64,000 nucleotides of DNA, from contig NZ_VRZA01000004.1 in assembly GCF_008064665.1 (NCBI RefSeq), positions 124,001-188,000 on the forward strand. Direction: 5' to 3'. The stretch comes from Parahaliea maris. GTDB taxonomy: Bacteria; Pseudomonadota; Gammaproteobacteria; Pseudomonadales; Halieaceae. Below the pieces are notes generated by a model. It was not told the DNA's origin. It ran no database searches and was given only the letters and a program-made list of their open reading frames with translations. This document shows positions 56,421 to 64,000 of the stretch, in pieces. A program made the position numbers and the translations under genes. Every line of letters starts with the position of its first letter. Position 1 is the stretch's first letter.

Positions 56421-57625
56421 CTGGCATTCATGCCGAGCTGGTAGATGTCGGTCGTTTCGTAGTCACCCTGAAACTGCGGCGCTACGATGTGGGCACGGCC
56501 GACATCTGCGTAGTTGACATAACCACCGACGCTGAGGGATTCACTGAGGATCAGTTCGCCGCCCACAGCCACCCGCACCTGGCGGTCGAGGGGCATATCG
56601 GCTGTGCGAAAACGGGACTCCATGGGGCTCGTATCATAAGCCACACCTCCGGTGAGTAGCCAGCGGGGATTGAGCTGGTACTGGAAACCCAGCGCTGCGT
56701 GGGAGGTGTCCCGGGAATTTTTGTCCAGGCTGGCGCCGGTACTGCCGACGGCCACGAACACCTTGTCCAGAGCACTCCAGTCGTCCCAGCCGAGGGATAT
56801 ATCCAGTGCCAGGCGATCACTGAGTTGGTGGTAGATACCCAGGCGGACTTTCTGGGCGAGGGTCAGTTCGGTGTTGGTATCCACCGCGACACCCAGGCCC
56901 TTGAGTTCGAGCTGGCCACCAAAGTCCGGGCTCAGTTCACTCTGGTAATTCACCCCGATCCGGGTGCTCTCAGACCACTCGTACAGAGCTCCCGCAGTGA
57001 AGCCGAAATCCGTATCACTGCCATCCAGTGTGGCTCGGCCGTCGGGCCGGTTGGGCAGGGGGTTTGGCACCCGCAGGCTCAGGTCGAGGGTGGCGACGTA
57101 GTACTGCAGGCCCACACCCAGTGACAGACGGTCCGTGAAGCGCCAGGCGACGGTAGGGGCGAGGGTCGCTATGAGCAGGCTGTTTTCAATGCTCTGGTAG
57201 CGGCCGACCCAGTCGTCGTCGTAGTCCAGCCCCAGACCCGCCAGCCCACTGAAGTAGAGCCCGGCCTGCCAGTTGTCACTGCCGCTGTCATGCACGTAGA
57301 ACACACCGCCGGTGGGCGAGAGCACGCCTGCATCACCCCCGTTGCCACCCCCGGGCCCGGGGGTGCCAGTCATGTCCTGGTTAAACTCAAATACGGGCTG
57401 CAAAAGGGCGGCGCTGGCGAGCAGCTGGTTGCCCTCCAGGCGAATGGTGCTGGCAGGGTTGTGCAGCATGGTGGAGGCGTCATCCACGCCGGCGGCGGCA
57501 CCGGCCGCTGCCCGCCCGCTGGCGGGGTCGCCGTACTCATTCAGCCATAGCCCGCCGGCGTGCAGGCACTGCCACGGACCGAGGCTGGCGACAGTGGCCA
57601 GCGCAATGGCGCAGAGTCTTTTCAT
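56408..57625 (-). CDS. FadL/TodX-family outer-membrane transporter
   Basis: A 405-residue barrel. The signal peptide (MKRLCAIALATVASLGPWQCLHA) is followed by the conserved GLWLNEYGDP and SGRAAAGAAAGVDDASTMLHNPA, the FadL N-terminal hatch with an NPA turn. The barrel ends in an aromatic (GMNARWHF). FadL proteins pass long-chain fatty acids and other hydrophobic compounds. ATG 57625 is used; the frame is open to 57700 without conserved residues. Its 3' end overlaps the next gene, so the two are translated together. Confidence 0.88.
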   Translation of the reverse strand: MKRLCAIALATVASLGPWQCLHAGGLWLNEYGDPASGRAAAGAAAGVDDASTMLHNPASTIRLEGNQLLASAALLQPVFEFNQDMTGTPGPGGGNGGDAGVLSPTGGVFYVHDSGSDNWQAGLYFSGLAGLGLDYDDDWVGRYQSIENSLLIATLAPTVAWRFTDRLSLGVGLQYYVATLDLSLRVPNPLPNRPDGRATLDGSDTDFGFTAGALYEWSESTRIGVNYQSELSPDFGGQLELKGLGVAVDTNTELTLAQKVRLGIYHQLSDRLALDISLGWDDWSALDKVFVAVGSTGASLDKNSRDTSHAALGFQYQLNPRWLLTGGVAYDTSPMESRFRTADMPLDRQVRVAVGGELILSESLSVGGYVNYADVGRAHIVAPQFQGDYETTDIYQLGMNARWHF

Positions 57626-57857
57626 GGCGCTTGAATCCCCCTGGAGGCAAGGTGGTGCGATCGAGGCACAGGCCGGAGCCGGCCGCAAACCACCGTCCAT
57701 TAATAGTAGACCAGCACTGGCGTTATGCTCGCGTCGGGGGGTGCAAATTTGCCCTGGGGCAAGACAGAAACGGGTAGCGCGGGATGCCCGCAGGAGGCCT
57801 ATACTGTTCAGCTTGCTCCCGGTTCCTAACCCCAGCCACTAAAGAGAGAACAACAGC

Positions 57858-58520
57858 ATGATCACCCTCTATGGATTTCCCTTCAGCAACTACCACAACA
57901 TGGTCAAGCACGCCCTGATGGTCAAGGGACTGGATTTCGACGAGCAAATTACCTACCCCGGCTCCCCTGAACTGGCCGCCGTCAACCCGATGGGCAAGGT
58001 GCCGGCGATGAAGACGGCCCAGGGCACCACCCTGTCGGAGAGTTCGGTACTGCTGGAGTACCTGGAGGACGCCTACCCGCAGCCGGCCCTGCTGCCGCGC
58101 AATGCCGAGGACCGGGCCCGGGTGCGTCGCATCACCAAGTTGTCGGAGCTCTACCTCGAGCTGTCGGCTCGCCGGCTACTGCCAGCGGTGCTTGCCAATG
58201 CCGATATTCCCCCGGCGACATTGACCGAGGTCCGCGAGACCATGGAGCGCGGCGTTAATGGACTGAAGGTCCTGGCGGCCTTTTCACCCTATGTGGCGGG
58301 GCCAGAACTGAGCGTGGCGGACATTTTCCTGCGCTATGCCCTGGCCATTCCCAAGCTGGTGGGGCCGACACACCTCAATCTGGATGTACTGGCGGCCGTA
58401 CCGGGCCTGGCGGAGTGGGACGCAATGATGGCCGATACCGACATTGCCCGGAAAATTGATGCCGACCAGCAGGCCAATGCGCCCGAATTCATGGCCTACG
58501 TGGCTAAACGTTTGGCCTGA
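57858..58520 (+). CDS. Glutathione S-transferase
   Basis: A 220-residue two-domain GST. The N-terminal thioredoxin fold has YGFPFSNYHNMVKHAL, the cis-Pro in GKVPAM and the glutathione-binding SESSVLLEYLE; the C-terminal helical domain has ELSVADIFLRYALA. The likely catalytic residue is Ser in FPFSN. Substrate unknown. ATG 57858 is preceded by AAAGAGAG. No partner gene is obvious; the next gene has its own promoter. Confidence 0.88.
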   Translation: MITLYGFPFSNYHNMVKHALMVKGLDFDEQITYPGSPELAAVNPMGKVPAMKTAQGTTLSESSVLLEYLEDAYPQPALLPRNAEDRARVRRITKLSELYLELSARRLLPAVLANADIPPATLTEVRETMERGVNGLKVLAAFSPYVAGPELSVADIFLRYALAIPKLVGPTHLNLDVLAAVPGLAEWDAMMADTDIARKIDADQQANAPEFMAYVAKRLA

Positions 58521-58538
58521 ACGAAAAAATTCACTCGA

Positions 58539-58572
58539 TTGTCATATTAGTGTAACGGAGGCTTAGTATTGT
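58539..58572 (+). promoter_or_regulatory. Candidate Pho box and -10 upstream of a small secreted protein
   Basis: TTGTCATATTAGTGTAAC (58539-58556) matches about 12 of 18 Pho-box positions, with the typical AT spacer between half-sites. TATTGT follows after 10 bases (58567-58572). It ends 51 bases before ATG 58608. Confidence 0.5.
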
Positions 58573-58607
58573 TGCGCCCGCAACCTTGAATTAACCAGCG
58601 GACTCAC

Positions 58608-58976
58608 ATGCGACGCCTCCCTACATCTCTGTTAACCCTCACCTTCGGACTGCTCCTGCCGCTGGTGGCTCTGCGTGCCCAGGCGCTTTCCCTTGGCCCG
58701 GACGAGTTTGTGGCGGCTCGCCACCTGACCTGTGTGCTGGCGCAGGACTCCCTGGGCTACCTGACTCCGGACGATTTCGAGGTACTCAGCTCGGAAGTCC
58801 TCGATTCCTATGAGCCGGAAGAGGGTGATGTGATCTACGCCAAGGCCCTTGGCTACTTCGACGGCCTGATGTTTGGCCTGCCGGAGCAGGACGCGGAGGT
58901 AATCCACGCCCGCCTGCGCAGTTTTGTGGACAGCCAGGCCTGCACCCAGGTCGTGGGCGTCAGCTTCCGCCTGTAA
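58608..58976 (+). CDS. Small exported hypothetical protein
   Basis: A 122-residue protein with a signal peptide (hydrophobic LLTLTFGLLLPLVALRAQA, cleavage near residue 26). The mature part is acidic, with two cysteines (CVLAQ and ACTQV) that could form a disulfide. I recognise no family. The upstream region holds a candidate Pho box, so it may be induced by phosphate limitation. It converges on the DUF2189 gene. Confidence 0.7.
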   Translation: MRRLPTSLLTLTFGLLLPLVALRAQALSLGPDEFVAARHLTCVLAQDSLGYLTPDDFEVLSSEVLDSYEPEEGDVIYAKALGYFDGLMFGLPEQDAEVIHARLRSFVDSQACTQVVGVSFRL

Positions 58977-59018
58977 TCCCTCTTCTGCCGGTGCCCGGCT
59001 GGTCCGGGTGCCAGCCCT

Positions 59019-59783
59019 TCAGTAGACCAGATCGCGATAGGCCTGCCAGGTCGCGTGCCCCAGTAGCGGGAAAATGACCACCATCGCGATCAGGCCGGTG
59101 GCGAAGCCCACCACGACCAGGCCGGTGACCAGCGCAGCCCAGACCATCATTGCCGGTGCGTCGCGCAGGCTGACTTTCAGGCTGGTGCGCATGGCCGTGC
59201 TGGCATCCACGTGACGATCGACAATCATCGGCACAGTGACCACCGACAGCACGAAGACCATCAACGCCAGTACCGCCCCGCTGCCGATATAGAGCAGCAG
59301 TTGGGGGGCGCTCAGCCTCATCATAACGTCACCCCACACGGTGGTCGTCACGGCGGGTGCAATATCCCCGAGCGTGAAGAACAGGATGCTGGCGGACACG
59401 GTGAACCAGATCAGCGAGATCAGCAGCAGGATCTGGGCAAACTCGACGAGGCTCTTGCGGTTGTGGCGCAGCGGGGTCAGGGAGTCCTCGAAACTTTCGG
59501 TTTTTTCGCCACTGTCCCGACGCCGGGACAGCTCGCACAGACCGGCGGTGATCACCGGCCCGATCAGCAGGAAACCCGAGGCCATGGCGGCGATGAAGTA
59601 GGGGTGGCGCCCGTAGGCGAGGATCAGGGCCCCCAGCCCCGAGACCAGCGCGCCCCAGGCCAGGCTGGCCATGGGATGGTGAATCAGGTCCTGCCACCCG
59701 CGTCCGAGCCAGACGAAGGGCCTCGACATGGGTATCTGGTGGACCTGGTAAAGCGGTTCATGGTGATGACTGTAAGTGGCCAT
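59019..59783 (-). CDS. DUF2189 family inner-membrane protein
   Basis: A 254-residue protein with six predicted membrane helices after a short N-terminus (MATYSHHHEPLYQVHQIP) that matches DUF2189; GWQDLIHHPMASLAWG opens the first membrane segment, and FPLLGHATWQAYRDLV closes the protein. ATG 59783 follows GGGAGGG at ideal spacing, so the longer upstream frame is rejected. Function unknown; a transporter-like or regulatory membrane role is only a guess. Confidence 0.85.
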   Translation of the reverse strand: MATYSHHHEPLYQVHQIPMSRPFVWLGRGWQDLIHHPMASLAWGALVSGLGALILAYGRHPYFIAAMASGFLLIGPVITAGLCELSRRRDSGEKTESFEDSLTPLRHNRKSLVEFAQILLLISLIWFTVSASILFFTLGDIAPAVTTTVWGDVMMRLSAPQLLLYIGSGAVLALMVFVLSVVTVPMIVDRHVDASTAMRTSLKVSLRDAPAMMVWAALVTGLVVVGFATGLIAMVVIFPLLGHATWQAYRDLVY

Positions 59784-60009
59784 GGGAAATCCCTCCCGCG
59801 GCAATTCAGCCGCAGTGACGGCGACAGACGGGGGTTGTCCAATCCCTGGCAATGCCGGTGTCGATAAGGCTTGTGCCGTCTGTCACCCTGTTCCCGCACG
59901 GGACAGGCCCGTACAGCGCCGGGCCGGCATCACTTACAGGTATAGATGGCTATGAGGTGGTCTGCAAGGTGGCTGGACCGCGCAGCGGGAGCAGGAGCAA
60001 GCCGAAGGC

Positions 60010-60038
60010 TTGCCATGTCCGAATTCACTACCCATAAT
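60010..60038 (+). promoter_or_regulatory. tRNA-type promoter, repeat unit 1
   Basis: TTGCCA (60010-60015), 17-bp spacer, CATAAT (60033-60038), GC-rich discriminator. It drives only a truncated tRNA-like transcript before unit 2. Confidence 0.7.
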
Positions 60039-60182
60039 GCGCGGCTTCTCCAGAGTTACCCGCCCGTAGCTCAGACGGGTGAGGCAAGCGTTGGCAAAGC
60101 GTCAGCTTTGCGCGCAGCCGAACGCCGCGCATCTGCGATACGTGGCTGGACCGCGCAGCGGGAGCAGGAGCAAGCCGAAGGC

Positions 60183-60211
60183 TTGCCATGTCCGAATTCA
60201 CTACCCATAAT
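60183..60211 (+). promoter_or_regulatory. tRNA-type promoter, repeat unit 2
   Basis: Identical to unit 1: TTGCCA at 60183-60188 and CATAAT at 60206-60211 with 17-bp spacing, followed by GCGCGG. Confidence 0.7.
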
Positions 60212-60355
60212 GCGCGGCTTCTCCAGAGTTACCCGCCCGTAGCTCAGACGGGTGAGGCAAGCGTTGGCAAAGCGTCAGCTTTGCGCGCAGCCGAACGCCG
60301 CGCATCTGCGATGCGTGGCTGGACCGCGCAGCGGGAGCAGGAGCAAGCCGAAGGC

Positions 60356-60384
60356 TTGCCATGTCCGAATTCACTACCCATAAT
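60356..60384 (+). promoter_or_regulatory. Promoter of tRNA-Arg(CCT), repeat unit 3
   Basis: TTGCCA (60356-60361) and CATAAT (60379-60384), each 5/6 to consensus, with ideal 17-bp spacing and a GCGCGG discriminator typical of stringently controlled stable-RNA promoters. The mature tRNA starts 22 bases after the -10. Confidence 0.8.
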
Positions 60385-60405
60385 GCGCGGCTTCTCCAGA
60401 GTTAC

Positions 60406-60482
60406 CCGCCCGTAGCTCAGACGGATAGAGCAGGGCCCTCCTAAGGCCAAGGTCGCAGGTTCGACTCCTGCCGGGCGGGCCA
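60406..60482 (+). tRNA. tRNA-Arg (anticodon CCT)
   Basis: A 77-nt gene with encoded CCA. The acceptor CCGCCCG pairs with CGGGCGG; D-arm GCTC/GAGC; anticodon loop CTCCTAA gives CCT at 60440-60442 (reads AGG codons); T-arm GCAGG-TTCGACT-CCTGC is perfect. The top pair of the anticodon stem is a G-A mismatch (60433/60449). It is the last element of the tandem promoter array. No terminator hairpin follows, only an AT-rich stretch (60495-60520). Confidence 0.93.
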
Positions 60483-60706
60483 TAACACACTGAATACTCA
60501 ATAAAAATTTTAATATATCGTTCCTCAAACGAGCCCACAAAAACGTAAGCGCCAGATTGAGCGTTCCTATCTGGTATGTCGGGAACACTTGTTCCCAGCG
60601 GCCACTCGCATCAATAGCTTGGCCACCTATGTCATACGTGTGTAATCGGGTCGTTGTTAGCATTGCCTGCATTGAAACTCACGCACGGCAATGCGAGGCT
60701 TGTAAC
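60483..60706. other. AT-rich leader between tRNA-Arg and TBDR
   Basis: No gene. The first 60 bases are conspicuously AT-rich (60495-60520), unlike the surroundings. An inverted repeat CATTGCC (60661-60667) / GGCAATG (60687-60693) lies just before the receptor start, partly flanking its ribosome-binding site, and could be an operator or an mRNA structure. Confidence 0.4.
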
Positions 60707-62944
60707 ATGGCAACTCCTTACGTTCCACAACGACACTCTAGGCTCGCCTTGGCGATAGCCGGCACCCTGGGTGCTTCCGCAGTTTTCGGTCAGGTGGAAG
60801 TCCCGTGGCTGGTGATGGAGGAGGTAACGGTCACCGCCCAGAAGCGCGAACAGTCCGCTACCGACATCCCGATATCGATGACGGTTATGGGTAGCGACGA
60901 CCTCAACGAGAAACGGATTCAGGATTTCGCTGATCTCAGCGTCAATACCTCAGCCCTGGATATCGCCCGGGGCAACAGTACCAACAACCCGGTCATAGCG
61001 ATTCGCGGCATTGGCTCGACAGACCCGTGGATCAACAACAACCCTTCCGTCTCCGCATTCATTGACGGCGTCTACCTACCGTTTGGCTCGTATCTGGGCA
61101 TGCCGCTCTTCGACCTGGAGCGGGTCGAGGTACTGAAAGGCCCCCAGGCCGGATTGTACGGACGCAACAGCATTGCCGGCGCGATCAACTTCGTGTCAGT
61201 CGAGCCTGGTGACGCCATCGGCGGACATGTCGACCTGAGTTACGGCCGCTATGGCGAGACCACCCTCCAGGGCGCGATTGATACGCCCATCGGCGACTCT
61301 CTGAAGCTGCGTTTCGCCGGTTTTTCCGCTCAAGGCGGCGGTTATATTCAGCGCGAGGGCACCGTGGACAGCACGGCCGGATTCAGCCGCGCGCCGGGCG
61401 TGATACCGGCAATTCCATCCATCTCCGCCAAGTCAGACTACGGTGACAAGGACGTGGTGGCCGGTCGTGCTTCCGCGCTCTGGCAAGCCAGCGATCGCCT
61501 GACGGTGGACCTGCGGGTACATTACGCCAATGACGGATCTGAAATCGTCAACTCGACCAATCTCAACGGCGATCCGCTGGGTGTATTCCAGCCTGAACAA
61601 GGTGCGATACACGTCGATTACGATGACCTCGCTGGTGTAATGGATGCCCGCAATCGCGGTGCGTCCCTCGAACTCAATTGGGAAGGCGACGTTTTCACAT
61701 TTACCTCGCTGACCGGCGTTGAAAGCCTGTCGAGGGATTACTCGGTCGGAGACTTCGTGCCGCTGCGTCTGGCGCAGCCCACCTACGACGAGGACGTAAG
61801 CAGCTTCAGTCAGGAGTTCCGGATTTCCAGCGAAGGGGATTCGCTGTACTGGTTGGCGGGTCTCAACGCGACCCGGGACAGTATCGACTATCACCGTTCC
61901 CTTAGCAGCTGGGACTACCTGCTGGGTGAGTTGATTTCGGCCTATGACCAGGATGACGAGAGCTGGTCTGTGTTCGGTCAGGTTGAATGGCAGTTAAGTC
62001 CCAGTTTGCTGTTGTCTGGTGGCCTGCGCTATACCGACGAGGAAAAACGTTACGAGGGCGGTTCCTGGGAAAACGATCCCTTCGGCACCTCCATCGTGGC
62101 CGCGGTTTACCCGGAAGTGGCCGGTGGCCTTTTCGGCGAATCCGACTACGACGACCAGGACGTCTCCGGTCAGCTGAAGTTGTCGTGGACGGCCTCGGAC
62201 GCCACCTTGGTCTACGGTTCTGTCAGTCGAGGCTTCAAGAGCGGTGGCTTCGACGGCTCTGGCATCGTTGAGGAAATCGGTTTCCTGCCTTACAACGCAG
62301 AAGAACTGCTGGCCTATGAACTCGGCGTAAAATCCCGTTTGCTGGACGATACCCTGGATGTTTCCGCGGCGCTCTATTACTACGATTACTCCGACAAGCA
62401 GGTGCTCGCTATCCTAGATCTTGGCAACGGGATTACCGAAGCGGTTACCCAGAACGCCGCGGTGTCGGAAGTGATGGGTCTCGACCTGGATATCAAGTAT
62501 CTGATCAACGAACACTGGTCCGCCGGCCTGTCGGCAACTGTGCTGGACTCGGAAATCACCGAATGGAACAGTGATGATCCCGCCGAGGCACAGGCGCGCA
62601 TAGGCAATGAGCTTCCCGGTACGCCCGGCACCAGCCTGACCGGTGATATCACCTGGGAGGGCAATGCTGGCGATTTTGATTTGCGCGCTTCTATGTGGGC
62701 GACCTATACCGACTCCACTTATCGCGATATCGAGAACACTCCGGCACTGCAGGCTGAAAGCTACACCCTGCTAAACGCCAGGGTGAGCCTCGGCGATCCC
62801 GCCCGTGGCTGGTCGGTCTACCTCTATGGCAAAAACCTGGCCGACGAAGAGTACCGCAGCAGCGTACGTACTCTCGTCGGTATGCAGGGCGCCTATTTCG
62901 GTGCGCCGCGTATGTACGGCGTAGGCGTGAACTGGCAGTTCTGA
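60707..62944 (+). CDS. TonB-dependent receptor (fifth)
   Basis: A 745-residue receptor. ATG 60707 gives a proper signal peptide (RLALAIAGTLGASAVFG); upstream codons in the same frame are not receptor-like. The TonB box is EEVTVTAQKR, the plug has ERVEVLKGPQAGLYGRNSIAGAINF, and the barrel ends YGVGVNWQF. It is shorter than the tandem pair and only distantly related. It converges on an AraC-family regulator (22-base gap), a likely controller. Ligand unknown. Confidence 0.9.
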   Translation: MATPYVPQRHSRLALAIAGTLGASAVFGQVEVPWLVMEEVTVTAQKREQSATDIPISMTVMGSDDLNEKRIQDFADLSVNTSALDIARGNSTNNPVIAIRGIGSTDPWINNNPSVSAFIDGVYLPFGSYLGMPLFDLERVEVLKGPQAGLYGRNSIAGAINFVSVEPGDAIGGHVDLSYGRYGETTLQGAIDTPIGDSLKLRFAGFSAQGGGYIQREGTVDSTAGFSRAPGVIPAIPSISAKSDYGDKDVVAGRASALWQASDRLTVDLRVHYANDGSEIVNSTNLNGDPLGVFQPEQGAIHVDYDDLAGVMDARNRGASLELNWEGDVFTFTSLTGVESLSRDYSVGDFVPLRLAQPTYDEDVSSFSQEFRISSEGDSLYWLAGLNATRDSIDYHRSLSSWDYLLGELISAYDQDDESWSVFGQVEWQLSPSLLLSGGLRYTDEEKRYEGGSWENDPFGTSIVAAVYPEVAGGLFGESDYDDQDVSGQLKLSWTASDATLVYGSVSRGFKSGGFDGSGIVEEIGFLPYNAEELLAYELGVKSRLLDDTLDVSAALYYYDYSDKQVLAILDLGNGITEAVTQNAAVSEVMGLDLDIKYLINEHWSAGLSATVLDSEITEWNSDDPAEAQARIGNELPGTPGTSLTGDITWEGNAGDFDLRASMWATYTDSTYRDIENTPALQAESYTLLNARVSLGDPARGWSVYLYGKNLADEEYRSSVRTLVGMQGAYFGAPRMYGVGVNWQF

Positions 62945-62966
62945 GCTGGGCAGGCGCGGCCGGAGA

Positions 62967-63962
62967 CTAGGGGTCGGTGTGCCGCGCCTCGAATTGCCCA
63001 GGGGTGACCCCATGGAAACTCTTGAACGCGCGGTGGTAACTCTCTACCTCACTGTAGCCGAGACTGAGCGCGATGTCCTTGATACTCCTCGCGCCACTGG
63101 CCTGGAAGGCGGCGGCGAGTTCCATGCGCGCCTCGAGCAGCAATTTGTTGTAGCTGGTACCGAGGTCGGCCAGCCGGCGGCGCAGTGTGCGTTCGCTGAT
63201 ATTGAGTCGGGCGGAGAGGTCGGCGGGGGAGGGGAAGTCGGTGGAAACGTCCACCAGCATGGATTTGACCGCCACATCGAGGGTGTCGGGGCGCGACAGG
63301 TTTCTGAGCGCTCGAGTGCATTCCTGTGCACACAGTCTGTGTACGCTTTCGCAAGCGAATTTCAGCCGGGCGCGGGTCAGTTCCGGGTTGAATACGACCA
63401 GCGATGCGGGCTGGTCAAACAGGAGGCGGCAGCGGAACTGCTCGACCAGCCGGTCGCTATGAGCCGGTTCGGAATAGGCGAAACTGATCGAGCGAAACAG
63501 GGCGTCCGGCTCGCTCACCAGCTCGCGCAGAGCGGTGAGCGTGAGCAGCCAGTTTTCCAGTTGGTAGCGTTTCAGCGGACTGTCCGGCAGGGCGATTTCT
63601 GCGGTAAGGGCCAGCTGACCTTCATGGATCAAGGCCCGTACCGGGAAGGTGGAGCCAAAGGCGGAGCGATAGCGAAGGTAGGTCTGGATGGCCTGTACGA
63701 TGTTTTCGCTACTGAGCATGGCATGGCCGAGAACCCCCAGATCGTTGACCCGGAAAGAGGTTCCCGAGCGAAAACCGATATCGGGTATGTCCAGGGCCTC
63801 GAGCAGCGCGTTGGCCACGGACAGGTACTGGCTGCGATCGATTGGCCGTCCCTTGATGAGCAGCAGCCTCGGGTCTACCCCGACCCGATCGAACAATTCA
63901 CCAGTGTCCAGGCCTTCGGTAGCAGCGATCGCCAGCAGGCGATTCAAGGGTGTTCTGGCCAT
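62967..63962 (-). CDS. AraC-family transcriptional regulator
   Basis: A 331-residue regulator of the OruR-like group. The N-terminal ligand domain (about 15-200; GTSFRVNDLGVLGHAMLSS) belongs to the arabinose-binding-like family PF12625. The C-terminal AraC DNA-binding domain (about 235-330) contains LSARLNISERTLRRRLADLG and the second helix-turn-helix ending IALSLGYSEVESYHRAFKSF. ATG 63962 is taken as the start, but GGAGG lies only 2 bases before it and the frame stays open to the window edge, so the true start may be upstream. Confidence 0.88.
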   Translation of the reverse strand: MARTPLNRLLAIAATEGLDTGELFDRVGVDPRLLLIKGRPIDRSQYLSVANALLEALDIPDIGFRSGTSFRVNDLGVLGHAMLSSENIVQAIQTYLRYRSAFGSTFPVRALIHEGQLALTAEIALPDSPLKRYQLENWLLTLTALRELVSEPDALFRSISFAYSEPAHSDRLVEQFRCRLLFDQPASLVVFNPELTRARLKFACESVHRLCAQECTRALRNLSRPDTLDVAVKSMLVDVSTDFPSPADLSARLNISERTLRRRLADLGTSYNKLLLEARMELAAAFQASGARSIKDIALSLGYSEVESYHRAFKSFHGVTPGQFEARHTDP

Positions 63963-64000
63963 CCCCTCCGGGTTGGCCGGTGCCTTCGAGTCCTGATTTG

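Larger units (their letters stand above)
59969..60424. repeat. 173-bp tandem array carrying tRNA promoter and 5' tRNA fragments
   Basis: Two complete units (59969-60141, 60142-60314) and a third (from 60315) that runs into the intact tRNA-Arg gene. Units 1 and 2 differ at one noticed base (60140 versus 60313). Each unit has: a hairpin GCAAGCC-GAA-GGCTTGC, a sigma-70 promoter, then 19 nt identical to the tRNA 5' end (60060-60078, 60233-60251, 60406-60424). In units 1 and 2 the sequence then diverges into a second hairpin (GCAAAGC-GTCA-GCTTTGC, 60094-60111 and 60267-60284). The period is not a multiple of three, so it is not a coding repeat. Confidence 0.9.

Noticed and set aside
59946-60415. 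Repeated plus-strand frames with identical peptides (MSEFTTHNARLL...)
   Set aside because: They arise from the 173-bp non-coding repeat, contain the tRNA promoter and tRNA 5' end, and the period is not a multiple of three.
59969-60424. CRISPR array
   Set aside because: Units are 173 bp, identical throughout without variable spacers, and no cas genes are nearby.
60244-60672. Minus-strand 142-codon frame across the tRNA-Arg gene, containing an AGVEPATLALGG peptide
   Set aside because: This is the well-known artefact produced by reading a tRNA gene antisense; it has no independent support.
60483-64000. Genomic island integrated at tRNA-Arg
   Set aside because: tRNA-Arg(CCT) is a common integration site, but no integrase or 3' tRNA direct repeat is visible after the tRNA inside the window.

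Overview
The window reads as chromosomal DNA of an aerobic, GC-rich Gram-negative gammaproteobacterium. Evidence: a giant NAD-glutamate dehydrogenase next to a ribosome modulation factor, the order nadK / DUF1853 / rhomboid / YeaC / DUF2797 / pepN (which I recall from Pseudomonas), a six-gene MoxR-Bat operon, and five TonB-dependent receptors (TBDRs) in 64 kb. Such TBDR richness suggests a marine or aquatic lineage such as Halieaceae/Cellvibrionales (inference). I see no integrase, transposase, IS element or CRISPR array.

Layout. 1-4.3 kb: SCP-x-like thiolase (cut by the left edge), acyl-CoA dehydrogenase, SDR and alpha-methylacyl-CoA racemase, probably for branched-chain or sterol side-chain oxidation; it is followed by a decayed LysR gene. 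4.7-14.4 kb: a secreted subtilase whose signal peptide is out of frame because of an 8-bp tandem duplication, two paralogous TBDRs and a TetR regulator, all on the minus strand. 14.6-25.6 kb: housekeeping (lipA, a TolB-like/TPR membrane protein, a PLP enzyme, DUF1853, nadK, rhomboid, YeaC, DUF2797, pepN). 25.6-32.6 kb: moxR-DUF58-DUF4381-batA-batBC-batD, minus strand. 32.8-37.7 kb: gdhB, then rmf. 38-44 kb: LuxR-type regulator, TBDR, secreted M20 peptidase, GST-like protein.

44.3-59 kb is the most interesting part. A minus-strand operon (64-aa protein, OlsF-like ornithine-lipid synthase, PlcP/LpxH-like metallophosphoesterase) and a plus-strand pair (TBDR with N-terminal beta-domains, then a lipoprotein made of two ~441-residue repeats) diverge from one 320-bp region. 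That region holds two candidate PhoB boxes, one per direction; the plus-strand one lies exactly 10 nt before a -10-like hexamer. A third candidate Pho box precedes a small secreted protein at 58.6 kb. I infer a phosphate-starvation envelope module: phospholipid breakdown, phosphorus-free lipid synthesis and TonB-dependent uptake of an unknown substrate.

59.9-60.5 kb: a 173-bp tandem array in which every unit carries a good sigma-70 promoter plus the first 19 nt of tRNA-Arg(CCT); only the last unit continues into the complete tRNA gene. The window ends with a fifth TBDR convergent with an AraC-family regulator. Hand counts on a few 60-base lines give about 57-58% GC in the first 4 kb versus 63-73% in the housekeeping core.
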